In this document: piece by piece, positions 1 to 13,400 of the stretch
Layout: each line of letters opens with the position of its first letter
How positions within the stretch are numbered: the stretch's first letter is position 1
Assembly (NCBI GenBank): GCA_944472155.2
Contig: OX235279.1
Coordinates: 148,636,199-148,700,198, forward strand
Source of the DNA: Trichobilharzia szidati
Taxonomy: Eukaryota; Platyhelminthes; Trematoda; Strigeidida; Schistosomatidae
Length of the DNA: 64,000 bases
Reading direction: 5' to 3'
Translations under genes and position numbers: made by a program
Notes under the pieces: generated by a model
Seen by the model: the letters and a program-made list of their open reading frames with translations, nothing else
Told to the model about the DNA's origin: nothing
The model's database searches: none

Positions 1-79
1 TAGAAAGCGTTGTATATCGAAATGCCTATTGGTTTCTATTTTTCACGATACTTGTTTTTCCTTCACTTGGAATAACAGG
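1..79 (+). CDS. TMEM63: TMEM63-like, exon a (5' end outside window)
   Basis: Frame 3 reads a transmembrane stretch ending FPSLGIT followed by the GT donor at 80-81 (phase 2). This is the pore-domain helix that precedes the cytosol-facing loop in TMEM63 proteins. No stop lies upstream to the window edge in this frame. Confidence 0.75.
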
Positions 80-3000
80 GTATGTTTAATAATAATAATA
101 ATAATTTGCTTTATTCCAGAAACAGTGCTAGTGGTACAAAGTGGAATTTTCAGCACATATCTACAATATTTGCATCTAATTTTGTCAGATATTTAAAAGG
201 AGTATTTCAAAAAAAATAAATATAAAGACACCAACAGCAAAAAGAAACAGGAAAAACACAAAATAATTTCTAAAAAAATGCGAAAAAATACCGAGAAGTA
301 GAAAGGAAAAGAAACATCATATAATAATAACTCAGTATTGGGTAGTGGAAGCAATGATATGATTATGAATGGTGACAGTAAAGCTATAGTCATACAAGAA
401 GTTATGAAATGATATTTAAGAAAGTTTATCGCCAAGTTGGTCAGTTAATTTGGTTGAAACAACTCTAAACAATCTTAAAATAACATTTCAGGGTTGTTGT
501 TTTTTTTTATCAGGTCTAATTCGGTGTTTGTAGTGGTAGTGTGAGTAATCCTGCATAATACAAAATTTTAAGATGGTGATAATGGCGTTCACAACCAATG
601 ATTGTCAGTTTAATATTGCCGCAAAAATTAGAAAAAACAACCACAAAACTAATAATTACATGATGGTTAATGACAGGACAATTTTGTAATGCTCATAGTG
701 CTGGTATATTAGGAACTAGTAGATACACAAAAGAACAAATAGAGTAAAGTACAAAACAAAAGTAAGGCAATGTTAATAATTTAGACAGCTAAGTATGTTT
801 AAGAAGGAGTTCACTATAGAATACAAAATAAGAGAGAAATAAAAGAGCCTAAAATTATGTTGTTAATAACAAAGCAAGTCATAGGCTTCACGCTTAACAT
901 TGTCTCTGTCGCTTAGAACACGGGCCAAGTATGGTATCGTTGAGTTCCTGTACTTGGTTGTACGAGCATAGATTATTTTATGCTGATTTCTGGTTTTACT
1001 TGATGAGATACAAGGAGAGAGTTGGGAATAGAGGGGGTGCTGGGGGTCTGAGAGTATGGTTTTTGACCATTTTTAGCATGTATTCAGATGCCTATCAACT
1101 AAAGTAGTCACGAGCTGACTGAGATTAACACCACTAGTCCTACTAACTACTGTCAACATCCTTCTCAGGATGGAATAGTCCTTTTTCAGTAGACCAGGAA
1201 AGACTAACGGGGAGCAGTAAAGTAGAATAGGTAGGATACAAGAGTTGACAAATTGTGAAAGTAGAGGTTGGGTGATTCCGGATTGTCTAAGTTTCTTAAT
1301 GTAGTAGGTAAGACAGAACACTTCCTTAGAAATCGTTTGTGTTATTCATGACATTGTCAATCTATAGGGTCTGTATCATCTTAGACGTTTAAAACGTCTC
1401 ACATATAGATGGTTCGGATTAGCGTTTACTGTTTTATTTCTGTGTTGACTATTCTTATTCACCTTCATTCATGTAGTTATTAGGCACATAGACTTTTGGT
1501 ATTGTTGTGGTAAATTAACGCTGAAAATAAGTGTAAACAGACATTGTTGTCAGCTTTGCAGTAATATTTGCATATGTTCAGGAGGAAGAGGAAAAAGCAG
1601 ACAGTCTCATATTCTTTGAGCAGTTAGATTTTTCATAATTTCTCTCTCATTTTCTTCCAGTTGTGTCGTAAAGCAGATAGCTTCAATCTAATGGATTCTA
1701 CTTTCCTCCCTTACATGGGCAGTCAAGGGAACACTTTTTCGTACTTACCTCTGGTATTTATTAGTGTTGAGAACTGTCTTAAATTGCATTCACTATTAGA
1801 AATGAATAGTGCACCTGTAGTAAAAACAACACGTTACACCCATAGTCAAGTGACTTTAAGCGCACATATGAACTGAAAGCAAAAAGTGACTTCCATACTG
1901 ACTCATATGTGTTCTGTACATTGTCTCTAAAGAGTATTTGTTTCTGTATATGTTATTATGTTAACAATATGACGGTATTAAGATTTTGAAGGACAAACGA
2001 GAAACACTATTACTCCTTGAATAGTATAACTTCTTCAAAATGGGACATTATCCTTGTTGTGTGCATTGAATACTTGTTTACATACTAAATTTATTACCGC
2101 TTTGAAATTAATCCCTTTAAAATCAAATAGTTTGCACAGTTTCTGTGTGTTTTACCAATCTGAGTTTTTTCTAATAAATCGAAGTTATTCAGAAGACCGT
2201 CTGCTTAACACTTTCAATGATATCAGCATCACCAAAAGCGGACAACATAAAACTTCAAGCATCCACTTCAGCTTACAGTTTTCAGCAGTTAGGTATTAAT
2301 AACTTCAACTTTAGTATTTCAATCATTTTCACGTTCCTAGTTAAACATATTATTCAAAAATACTCACCGGGACATTGGAGATTAAAGAAAAACAAGAAGC
2401 TGAGAACAGACATCTTTTCGGTGATTTCATCGTTAACAGCTAGACAATCGTACTTTTATACATAAGTTCCAATTATTATTCAGCTGAACATAGTAACGAA
2501 GGATAATTACTAGAGATAATTTCCACCTTAATATGAGAGTTTGTAGGTATTTTTTCTATGGCTTTGTTTTGATCTTCGTTATTACTATTCCTTTGTCTCA
2601 CACCTCTGTTTACTGTCTATATTATGCATTTCTCCTATTTTCTTCTCTTGCTTTGTGTGCTACATGGAGTGTGGTGACTTGAACTGCCGCACATATGTGC
2701 AAAGTTCTATGTCGAAAACCGACCGACCGACCGATGGCTTTTGTTTGTGTGTTTGACTGAACCCTGCCCCTTCAATTTTCATATCAATTTGAAAATTATC
2801 ATCTCCTTTCGGCATTATATTGAAATAAATAATAATTGTAACCATGTAAACTTATGTATTAAAATGCAGTTGTACAGCTTATGAGGATTAAATTGTCTAA
2901 AATATATTGTTGAAGTGTTGACTTTTAGGGATTTAATTGGTTACAGGCTTGATGACGAGCCTACGTCAGTTAGAGAACCATTGGTAAACCGAGGAGTACT

Positions 3001-6000
3001 GAACAGGTGTTTCATCCTAGCTTGGGATTCTGAAGCAATATGCACCCACCACCAGGGGTCGAACCCAGGACTTTCCGGTTGCAAGGCCAACTCATAGACA
3101 ATTCAGCCAATAGAATCCAACGTTCGCTCAGCTTTTTGTTCTTTTCGTTTAAAGCGTATTAGTGACTAAATAAAGTTAGCTGCCAAGTTTTCAATGTATT
3201 CAACAGTCTGGTAATATGAGTCACTTTCACATTTCAACTTGTAGCGATGGTAAACATTAGATTTAACGTAATAATTCTAAAAATAAAATAAATAAATAGT
3301 GTTAACAATATAGCATGCATTTATAACACAGGTCCTTTTCAAAGCTCTCCTAACAGTCACGTTCCACAATGTTATCAAATCGTCTATCTCGTTTCATATA
3401 CCAAGTATATGCGTATATGTATTCAAACGTCTGCCAGTGTTGTGGCAAGATTCTGCATTTTCTATGCATATTCACATAATATTTGGCTGTTTTAATTGTT
3501 AGCATGGCCTCCAATGTTGTCTGGAAATTCAGTCAAAATTTATTAGGTTTATTGCAGTATTCTTTTTTGTACATTTGTATATCTTTTTGTCGTAAGTAAA
3601 AAGAATACTAAATACTTTGTAATTGCTTTGCATATATATATATATATATATAATACTATGTTTTAAGTTTTCCAGCTCTCTTGTATCAAGTCATAACTAC
3701 TGAGTATAATCCTTCGGACCCATTCACCTATTACGTCCCATTTCAATTGGAGTGTATATTTCTACCGGATAGTGGTTCATTATTTATCAATTATGTGGTT
3801 ACTTGTGGGCTTCTTGGCGCAGGTCTACAACTTCTTCGTTTGGATTACATAATTCGAAGATTGATAAAGCGGACATTTTATTCGCATACATTGGCAGAGA
3901 AAAAAGTTTTTTCCGAAGTAATTTTTTTGGGAAATATATATATCCATATATCTGTATATATAGTTTGAATTATTACTGACGTATAACCGGGGTGTATGTA
4001 AATGTTTTTGAAACAATTCTTATAACCATGCCTACATGCGCTTAACCCTGAATTTCAAAATATGCTTCTTGTTATGTGATAATATAACGAATGGTAAAAA
4101 CAAGCCACGTACATAATAATAAGAATAAATAATAAGGCAATTAAATTGCTCATTACAGCTCGTGGTTTCAATAATTGAGCTGATCTTCCACACAAAAAGA
4201 TACGAAATTCATGTTGTCCTGAAAATTAGGAATATCATAAAACATAAGATTAATTCATAGTGGACAGCTGTTAAGTTTTATTTTAGGATTCTTCAATAGT
4301 AATCCGGGGAATCGAACTCAGGACCTTCAAGTTACTAGGCCAGCCCATTGACCATTCCGTTGAATAGACTCGTGGGTGACTGCTGTTGAGGAATCCAAAA
4401 ATAAGATGAAATATCTGCCCAATATTCCCTATTTTGGTACATTAATAGTCAAGGAAGTATTTTATTTCTTTATTGTAAAGTTATTCAATGCGCAGCTAAT
4501 TTGAAAACCATTAAAATAAGAGTATGGGACAAACCATCAACAACAAAATTCGGATTTTCAATACAAACGTCAAGTCAGTCAGTTCTTCTATACGGATCAG
4601 AAACTTGGCGGGTTACAAACAATATTTCCAACAGCCTGTTGCAGACCTTTATCAACAACTGTCTTCGTTCTATATTGAAGATCAGATGGCCAGAAAGAAT
4701 CACCAACAAGAAATTGTGGGAACAAACAAAACAGGAACCAATCGCCCAACAAATATGCAGGAGAAAGTGGAGATGGATTGGACACTCGCTGGGGAGGCCG
4801 TTGGGTGACATCGCGCGTCAGGCCAGTGCTCGAGTGGAACCCGAAAGGGAAGCGGCGAGTAGGACGTCCAAGGGTGACATGGAGGAGATCGTGTGAAGAA
4901 GAGTTGAAGCAGTATGGACTAACATGGATGCAGGTGAAAAGTACAGCAGAAGACAGAAACAAGTGTAGACGTGTAGTTGAAGCCCTATGTTCCACTAGGA
5001 ACCCAAGGGAACAATAAATAATAAATAAATGGGACTAACCAGCTGCTCGTCATCAAAAATATAAAGAAATTGAAAATAATTATAAATATTCATAGTGCTA
5101 CATACTTAAATGAAATTACACTCAGTCTCACAATTTTCATCAATAATTAAACGATTCATTAACATATCAATCATTACTCTTGCTATAAGTAGAGAGAACC
5201 TTTTAAAGTTAGTTAGCCAGCTCATATCATAAAGATGCCACACAAAAATTAAATGCATGACTTCGAGATGTCACTTCCATACTGTTTGACGTTGACACAA
5301 AGTGTTCATTCAAAACTATTTCTACCATTGTATGCAGTATGTATATATAAACATTTACAAGTTATATTAATATTTTGTATATGGCAGAAAAAACTCATTG
5401 TGATATTAAAAATTAAATTTACAAAACAAAAATAGAAGGAATTTACGAAGTATTCTGGATATCATTGATGGATAACTTATAAATTCCACAGATTTAAGAT
5501 AACTGTTCCATATAATTTCAGAGAAAGAAACAACCTCTTTTACCTACCGACCTGGGAAGCATCGTTTCAACTACAGGCGGTTGGGACTGACGAGGATATC
5601 AAAGCAAGAATCGGAAAAGCAAGACAAGCTTTCACTACTCTCAAGTCTGTGTGGAGATCAGCAACACCCAGCATCAAAAATAAGATCCGGATTTTCAACT
5701 CCAATGTGAAGTCAGTCAGTGCTACTATATGGATCAGAGACTTGCACTGCGCGTCATAAAGAGCATCTCAAACAAACTACAGACCTTCATTAACAGTTGT
5801 CTTCGCTCAATACTCAAGATCAGATGGCCGGCCAGAAAAGATCAGCAACAGAGATCTCTGGCAATGAGCGAACCAACCAGGAACCGATTGTGAAACAAAC
5901 AGGCAGGAAGAAATGGAGATGGATTGGCCATACTCTTAGGAGACAAGCCATCAAGTGACATCACTAGACAAGCCATTGCTCAAGTGGAACCCGAAAAGGA

Positions 6001-9000
6001 AGCGGCGAGTTGGTCGTCAGTGCAAGGGTGACTTGAAGGAGGTCATGTGAAGAAGAGATGAAAATGTGTGGGCAGACTTGGAGCCAGGTGAAAACTCTAG
6101 CAGAGAACCGAACGCAATGGAGACGCACGGCCGAAGCCCTATGTTCCTCTAGGAATTAAAGGATACTATAATAATAATTTCAGAGAGTTAGTAATTAGTT
6201 TATACAATATACAATATAACTGAAAGTGTCATCAACACAATAATTCGATTTGCTTAAGCTAGGTGTTAAAAGTTGTCTACGCAATGAAAAGTATTTCTTT
6301 TCTTTTTATTCTTTTTATTTCACTGCCTCATGTGCGAAATCTCAGCTACTTTAAACGAAAAAAAGAAAATCTCGTGCGTTTCTTCTTCAATGCTATGCCT
6401 TCCCCTAATTTTAGGTATATTCCTTGTACCCACTTATTAGCATATAAGTAAATACATACGAGAGTAATATGAAACACATGAACTGCTCTTTCGTTTAGTG
6501 TAGAACTTTGCACAAATGTGTGCAGCAGTTCTAGTTGTCACACCTCATAAAACCACACAGAGAAGTAGAAAAAAAATAAACAAATGCGAAGTAACAAATA
6601 TAATTTTTTTAAAATAGACTTTCCAGGAGAAAGAATAATGATCTGAAGCATAGTGAAAATTTGATGTCACAGTTCATTACTATCTTCAAGACCTCAACCG
6701 AGCAGTCTACACTCCCGCCCCCACCCCCACTCACCTACGTGGTTCAAAGTTTCATGGATTGACGTTGTGCTTTGATTTACCACTCCTAACTTCATTTTGC
6801 TATCCAATCTTATATCAGTTAACATGACTTGTCGAAGAAGACGATGGTTTAGCATACATGAAGCGTGTCCTTGTGATTTTAGTCTGTGCACATCAAAACC
6901 ATTGAGTGCCTGCGGTAAGAAATGTACAAGTATTTTGCGTAAAGACATTCACTTTCGTGTATTAAAAGTGTTCACTAGGTTCGCAAAATTTTTTACTCAC
7001 GAAAATTCAGAAATCATACTCGACAGACTTCAGTGTCATGAATACGCAGTTGGAAATTAATCAGCTAGGTTGCTGAAACACAGTACTATATATTGACACG
7101 AAAATAATAATGTTTGATAACAAGTTGAATATTCTTTTATATCATTCGTTTTCTATTCCTTATTTTCACCTTTAAATCTATATAAGTATAATCTATTTGC
7201 ATATTATTATGATATACATTATGTATGTATGTTTTTGTATCAAACAATATTTTTTATAGCCTCAACCGGAAACATTCGCTTTCGGAGAAAAGCATGCTTT
7301 TCTTTCAGTGGTACACACTGTTATCATTGCTTATACTCCAGTATGTCCATTAATCTACTTCTTCGGTTTGGTATACTTCCTTTTCACCTATCTTATTGAT
7401 AAATATATGCTGGTCTGGGTATATACTCCATTGCAGTCAGATATACGTGGATGGAGTGAAACGTAAGTTTATTCAATCATTATTATTATTACTTATTATT
7501 ATTTGTTAAGGGAAAGTTAAACCTCTGATTTAAACTAGTGTGTACTTAATTCATGCATAAAGTCTTACACTACTGATTGATTGAGATGATTAGATGGATA
7601 CTACTCACATTAGCCAGTAGTGTCTGCTAGCCAGATCAGGGTGATCTAAACACTGGACAGTCGTTTCACTCAACTCAGGGAGCCGAATCAGCTCAAACCA
7701 TCTGATCTGGCTAGCAAACAGCACTGATTGATGTGAGTAGTACCCAACTGATCATTACAATCAATCAGTAGTACAATAGCTTTATGCATTTACGTTTGGT
7801 TTCTTGATTACCATATTGTGATTTGAATAATCCCGGCTTTCAGAGGAAACTATGGTGAAATAATCACCTCAAAACTGTGTAAACTGAGAGTTAATTCGCC
7901 GAATTACGAATTAATTTCTATTTACTTGATACAATCAGTACAGTTTTATTAACCTATGAGTAAAGTAGGTATTTGGGTTGTTTATTGCAAAAATGATACC
8001 TTACTTTTGTCTACTAACCTCCTAAGACGTTTTATTTTAGATCAGAGATTAAATATGGGTTTTTTGGTAGACTGTTGTAAATTCATCATTTCATATGCAT
8101 GCTAAGTAAGAGGCAAAGCATGGTATAATTAAATGAACAAATACATTAGATTAGATTGCCTTTAAATTGAACACAAACGTATTTTGTCATTTGTATAATT
8201 ATGATATTATTTTATGTCTTTTCATTGGAAAGAAGCAGAAATTATTATATGATCTCAATGCAGAATAGTTGATTGATTATCGACCAGTGAATAGTCTGTG
8301 TAACATGCACGCATACTGACTGTGATAATTGTAATATAATGTACTAAAAAGCCTGTGTCATGCGTTTCAGGTTGGTGGTAGTGGTGATGGTGATGGTACT
8401 ATTAGTAGTAGTATTCTAATTTACTTATTTTATATGCATTATAATTCATGAATTCAAAAGTATTTCATCAAATGGTTTACATTGTTGACATATGCAATTT
8501 CAAATTATAAATAGATGCTGTTCAAAGTGAGATAGACAGGTCGACAGCAAACTCACTCTATAGGGTCGTATTTCTTCACACTTTTATACTCTGCGAAATA
8601 TATATATACATATATATTTATAATAGTGGGATTAAGAAACAAAGGGGATTGTAAGAGGATAAATAACATTTAAATATGCTTTGTAAAACAAATGAACTGA
8701 ATTTTAAAAAAGACAAACTCAGAATGGAATATTTTCCGTGGTATTATTCGATTTCGGTATGTGAAAATGGTAATTGCCGACTATTAACTGCTAAAATCTT
8801 GAACAGTAAGACTGATGAAAAGTGATGTTCCCTGTTGTTGTTTTTTTCATTTGAAATCGTTATTTTTAATTTTCATTAACTTTTCTTCACTCCTGTGCTG
8901 TATTATCTTTGTGATTGAATAATTTTATAAATTAATTCCTTGGTTCATTCAGTTAGCAGTTTACATAACTTTATCAACCCATATGAACAAGTATAACTCC

Positions 9001-10408
9001 ATTATGGATAACAATTTATTTTGATAAATCACACAGTGTTGTACAGTAATATTAACTGATGACGTTTCGAGCACAAACTATTGCCACTCATAATCATAAT
9101 CTTCGGTGCAGACTGAATTCCAAAGCCTCAGGATGGTCGGGGTGCGTGCCTTGCGCTGCGAGTTGGCCACCCCTCTGCACACCTCTTGAAATGCTCTCAT
9201 ATGACCGGGCGTCTTACATAGCCTCTCCTGAGGAATTCCTACTCACTGCCTTCACATGGCGGAGGTGAGAGGGCGAAAGCGGATGCCCGGCGCTCCTCAC
9301 CGGGTTGACTGTCCATTGGATGACAGTCTAGGGGAGATGGCTAAACCCTGATTCCAAACCTCCAACGACTGGTGCATGAAGCTCACTGGAACTCACCGGC
9401 AGACGTATGGACAAAGGGCTTGTTGGATGTCCTGGATGTCTGGCCCCATTCAAAAAGGCGTATGAACCGAACTCCGGTCACCGGCTGCCAATGGACAGTG
9501 GACTCCCTACTCCACTCCTACTGCCTTGTAGGTCACACTTGGTTGTTTAAAGGCTAGAGCTGCACTCTCAAACAAAAGGCCGAGCGATTCTGGGGACATC
9601 ACTCGTACCAAATTCCCATGAAACTTCATGAACTCTCTTCATCAGACCGCCGCGCCTGGGCAGCGATGATTCGAGATATTCATGAAGACGGCTCATCCTC
9701 CCGTAGGAGATAGCCGAAGTAAACAACAAAACAATCATGTTTGCAATGTGAACCGAAGATAGGACTAGACACATTACACTAGTTACTGACTAGTGTGTAA
9801 TCAAGAATATCCAATACAGTCCTACAGGAGATCAGTCGCGAGCCTGAATAGCTCAGTGGTAATGTCTCTGACTGCAGCACTGGGTGATGCGGGTTCGAAT
9901 CTCAGAAGGGACATCAGTTCCTTCAAGGTTGCAGATACGCCTTGCTGATGAGTGCCAACTAGCACGAAATCTAGGTGCAAGGCTTCCTGCCGATTGCCTC
10001 CAACCATCTAATACCAGCAATACTTTGTGCTCGAAACGTCATCAGTTAATATTACTCTACAACACTGTGTGATTTATCAAAATAAATTCTTATCCATAAT
10101 GGAGTTATGCTCTACCACAATGCCCAAGTTTTATACTTATACCATATGAACAAGCTTAACTCTTCTTTTATGAAAACTAATTTTGATTTGAATTTTACAA
10201 CTATGAGAAATGCCTGTTATATTGGGATGTATTCCTTCTTGTCATCGTTTTCATTCTCGACACCAACTGCATAACTAAGCCTGAGAGTAAGTATACGAAT
10301 TGTTTCCATAAGGAAAATTTCATGACACTATCAGGTGTAATGTTCCCGGATTAATTCTGTTCGTCTAATGTTTAAACTTCGAAATGAAGATTAAACTCGA
10401 TAATTCCG

Positions 10409-10439
<31 letters not shown>

Positions 10440-13400
10440 TCTTGGGGAATTTTTCACAAACTGCCTATGTATATGTTCTTTCCAACCCAGTCAACGTACT
10501 TTCGGAAATTACGATTTTAAGCCTAAAGCAAAGAAATCGCTCAAATAAAATTAGGAAACGTAAATATAAAACATAGGATGGATTAGTCTCAGTGAGTACT
10601 TACTCTACGTAATATATTTCTGAGATGGGAACACTCATTTTCATCGACTAAATAAGCATTTTTTACGTAGAAGATTTATATCGTGTGTTAATATGAGAAA
10701 AAAATCTATTCACTACTTATTATTTGAATAAATACCACACTGTTGTTTGAATTATTCATCCATAGTTTAACTAATGGTGATCCTTGGTACTTTTTAATAA
10801 TAACCCTTTCGATAAATCAGAATGTTAACTCTTGTACTGCACTTTCCACAGTCAATTTAAACTTTACAATTATTTACAATGAAGTAATAATAATAATAAG
10901 TAATAATAATAATGCTAGTGAAGAGGAAAGGTTGGGCATGAGGCTAGCAACCCCATCCTGTAAAATAAACACTGCTACGGAAACTTCAAGTCATTAGCTT
11001 GAAGCCCTATGTTCCACTGGGGAACGTGAAGGAAAAAAAACTACACTTAAAAACACAAAAGGTAACTTAGATCTTGTACAGTTATCAATAGTACTTTGTC
11101 TTGTCAGGCAGGAAACGCAATGCAGTATGATGTTAATCTGGTCTAACCTAATAGACACCTTTTTATTCGAACAAAGAGAGAAGAAACATTGGCGCAGAAT
11201 AATCTGGATCCATTTTATTTCGTTGGTTCTCATCATCTGCGTACAACCTGGATTTTTGTTATTAAAAATAAATAGTATACAATTTTTAACAAGCAAGCAT
11301 AGTGTCACAGCGTCATAGTAAAATAAGGCATTGAGATTTACAGGGTGTCTAAAGTGTCACGACATGTGTATATATATCTTGGTAGAGAGAAGTTTCTTGA
11401 AAAAAAATAGTTAACAGTTGTGTTGTTACGGTGGTAACAAAAGAAAATTAGCAACAGTTACGTAATTAGATAAGAGGAGATCAAAATTTTTAAAATTACG
11501 GTGCACATGAGGTCAGATGAGAAATTCTGATGTTCTCTTATCTAATTACATAACTGTTGCTAATTTTCTTTTGTTACCACCGTAACAACACAACTGTTAA
11601 CTAATTTTTTTTTCAAGAAACTTCTCTCTACCAAGATATATATATATACATGTTGTGACGCTTTAGACACCCTGTAAATCTCAATGCCTTATTTTACTAT
11701 GACGCTGTGACACTATGCTTGCTTGTTAAAAATTGTACACTATTTATTTTTAATAACAAAAATTCAGGTTGCACGCAGCTGATGAGAACCAACGAAATAA
11801 AATGGATCCAGATTATTCTGCGCCAATGTTTCTTCTCTCTTTGTTCAAATTTATAAAAGGAAATCATTGTATGAAACATTTTTATTCCTTAAATCATAGG
11901 CTATATTCATTGATAAAGGTTTCATGGAATAGTATTGGTCATCCTCAAACACGTGACTGGTGTACATGATTTACTTTTAGAAAAGAGCAGTCATAATGAG
12001 TATAAGCAATGAATATGAACAAGTTTCTAGTGAGGTCATTCACACTGTAAACACAGTACGATTTCTACGAGAGAAATGTGTCAGTGATGATTCTAAGCAA
12101 GGACGAAACCTTACTAAATGAACTTATTTTCAGTATATTCAACCATCATCAGGCTACTTAGCCTAAGGTTCACATAGTACACTATCTTACCAGCAAACTG
12201 TTGTCAGTGTGCACAGTACTAAAGTTTCTTACACTCTGTTGGTGTACAGACAGAAATTATTTCAACATTGAATCTTCTTTGGTATAACCTGGTGACTTAT
12301 GATCTCACTAGCTGACCTCATTATTATTTCTTTAACACCTTTGTTTTTTTTAGAGATAGCAATAATTACAGATATATTTACCATTTGAAGTGGTTCATCG
12401 AGTCAACTCGATTTAGCCTGGCTGGAATTTGTATGGGTACTATCAATATATCTGCATTTTACTTATTACGATGGTCTACTGTGGAATTGCGTCCACTGAC
12501 GATCGCTTTTCTTGCTCTGACTGCTGTTACCATCGCTATATCTATCATTTTACCTTGTTTATTAAATGAGCGGCTATGGCCTCTATTATGTCCTGTGCCT
12601 CTATGCAAGAAATCTTCAGGTCATTATCGTGGATTACTGTACGACAAAAAGGTGAGTATTTTCTCTGAAATAAAAATTTGTGTAAATTGTTTAAGAACTC
12701 ATTATATTCATGTTTCTTCAAGAAAAATGGTAATAAATGGTAGTTATAATGAGAAGCGGCTGAAGTATATACCTGTGATCAAAATTCCTCCAGCTTGTTA
12801 TCAATAAACACTACAATGTGTATTTACCATCTCTTTCAGAACTAGATTTAGTTCAAACTATCAAATAAGCTATTAGACAGTACACATATACACTTAGTGA
12901 TACTTGATTCATGATGCATATGAAGCACTAGAACAACTAATGGCGTTTATTTTAGTTTCATTCTGTTATTGTTTGGTTTAGAAGAGAATAAAACAAAGTG
13001 CAAAGTCACTACTTTTCCACCTTCTCTGAAAACTGTGTTGTGATAATGATGAAAGCATCAAGTTCAGATTATTTGCTTGAAAGACTTTTAAAAATCCTGA
13101 GTGATATATAGACTGTAGCTTTTTCTTGCATATCTTGCAGTTTTTATTATGCATACGGGTATCATAAGACATTAAAAATACTAATCGATATCTTTGTGCT
13201 TTGATCTAATAGAAACTAACAGTATCTATTCCTGGTGCATTTGAAACCTAGAAGACAGCCTATGTCTTTGAGAAGTTAACTTGAAACACAATTTATCGAA
13301 CAGCACAGCATGATATAAATTCATAGAATCAGATTAAGATGACAGACGTGATGTTATAATGATACACGCGATTGAATCTAGGGGCAGTTAATCCTTTTTA

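Larger units (their letters stand above)
8979..10130. mobile_element. Composite non-coding element bounded by inverted PLE-type termini
   Basis: About 98 bp at 8979-9077 is the near-perfect reverse complement of 10027-10122; both contain the GCTCGAAACGTCATCAG motif and ATAATGGAGTTAT. The same terminus occurs at 38.4, 53.9, 30.9 and 57.5 kb, the last at the end of a coding Penelope-like element. The interior (about 950 bp) has no long frame. Its first 640 bp is clearly richer in G+C than the surroundings; its last 190 bp is a tRNA-like head with a hammerhead-like core (separate entries). Confidence 0.7.

Noticed and set aside
1661..1876. An additional exon of the channel gene
   Set aside because: An AG acceptor precedes it, but exons a and b join in frame without it and the peptide has no family resemblance.
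3825..4016. Minus-strand frame overlapping channel exon b
   Set aside because: Antisense shadow of the exon with no domain.
4505..4895. One continuous protein at 4501-4896
   Set aside because: The first part is non-LINE sequence and the rest a LINE fragment; the open frame is accidental.
9841..9910. A functional tRNA gene
   Set aside because: A and B boxes are present but no closed acceptor stem, and it runs into a repeat tail; the same holds at 2.9, 31.2, 42.0, 47.4 and 63.7 kb.
11780..11800. CTGATGAGAACCAACGAAA as a hammerhead core
   Set aside because: The eight bases between the boxes cannot form stem II and the mirror arm has a different first box, so it is probably chance.
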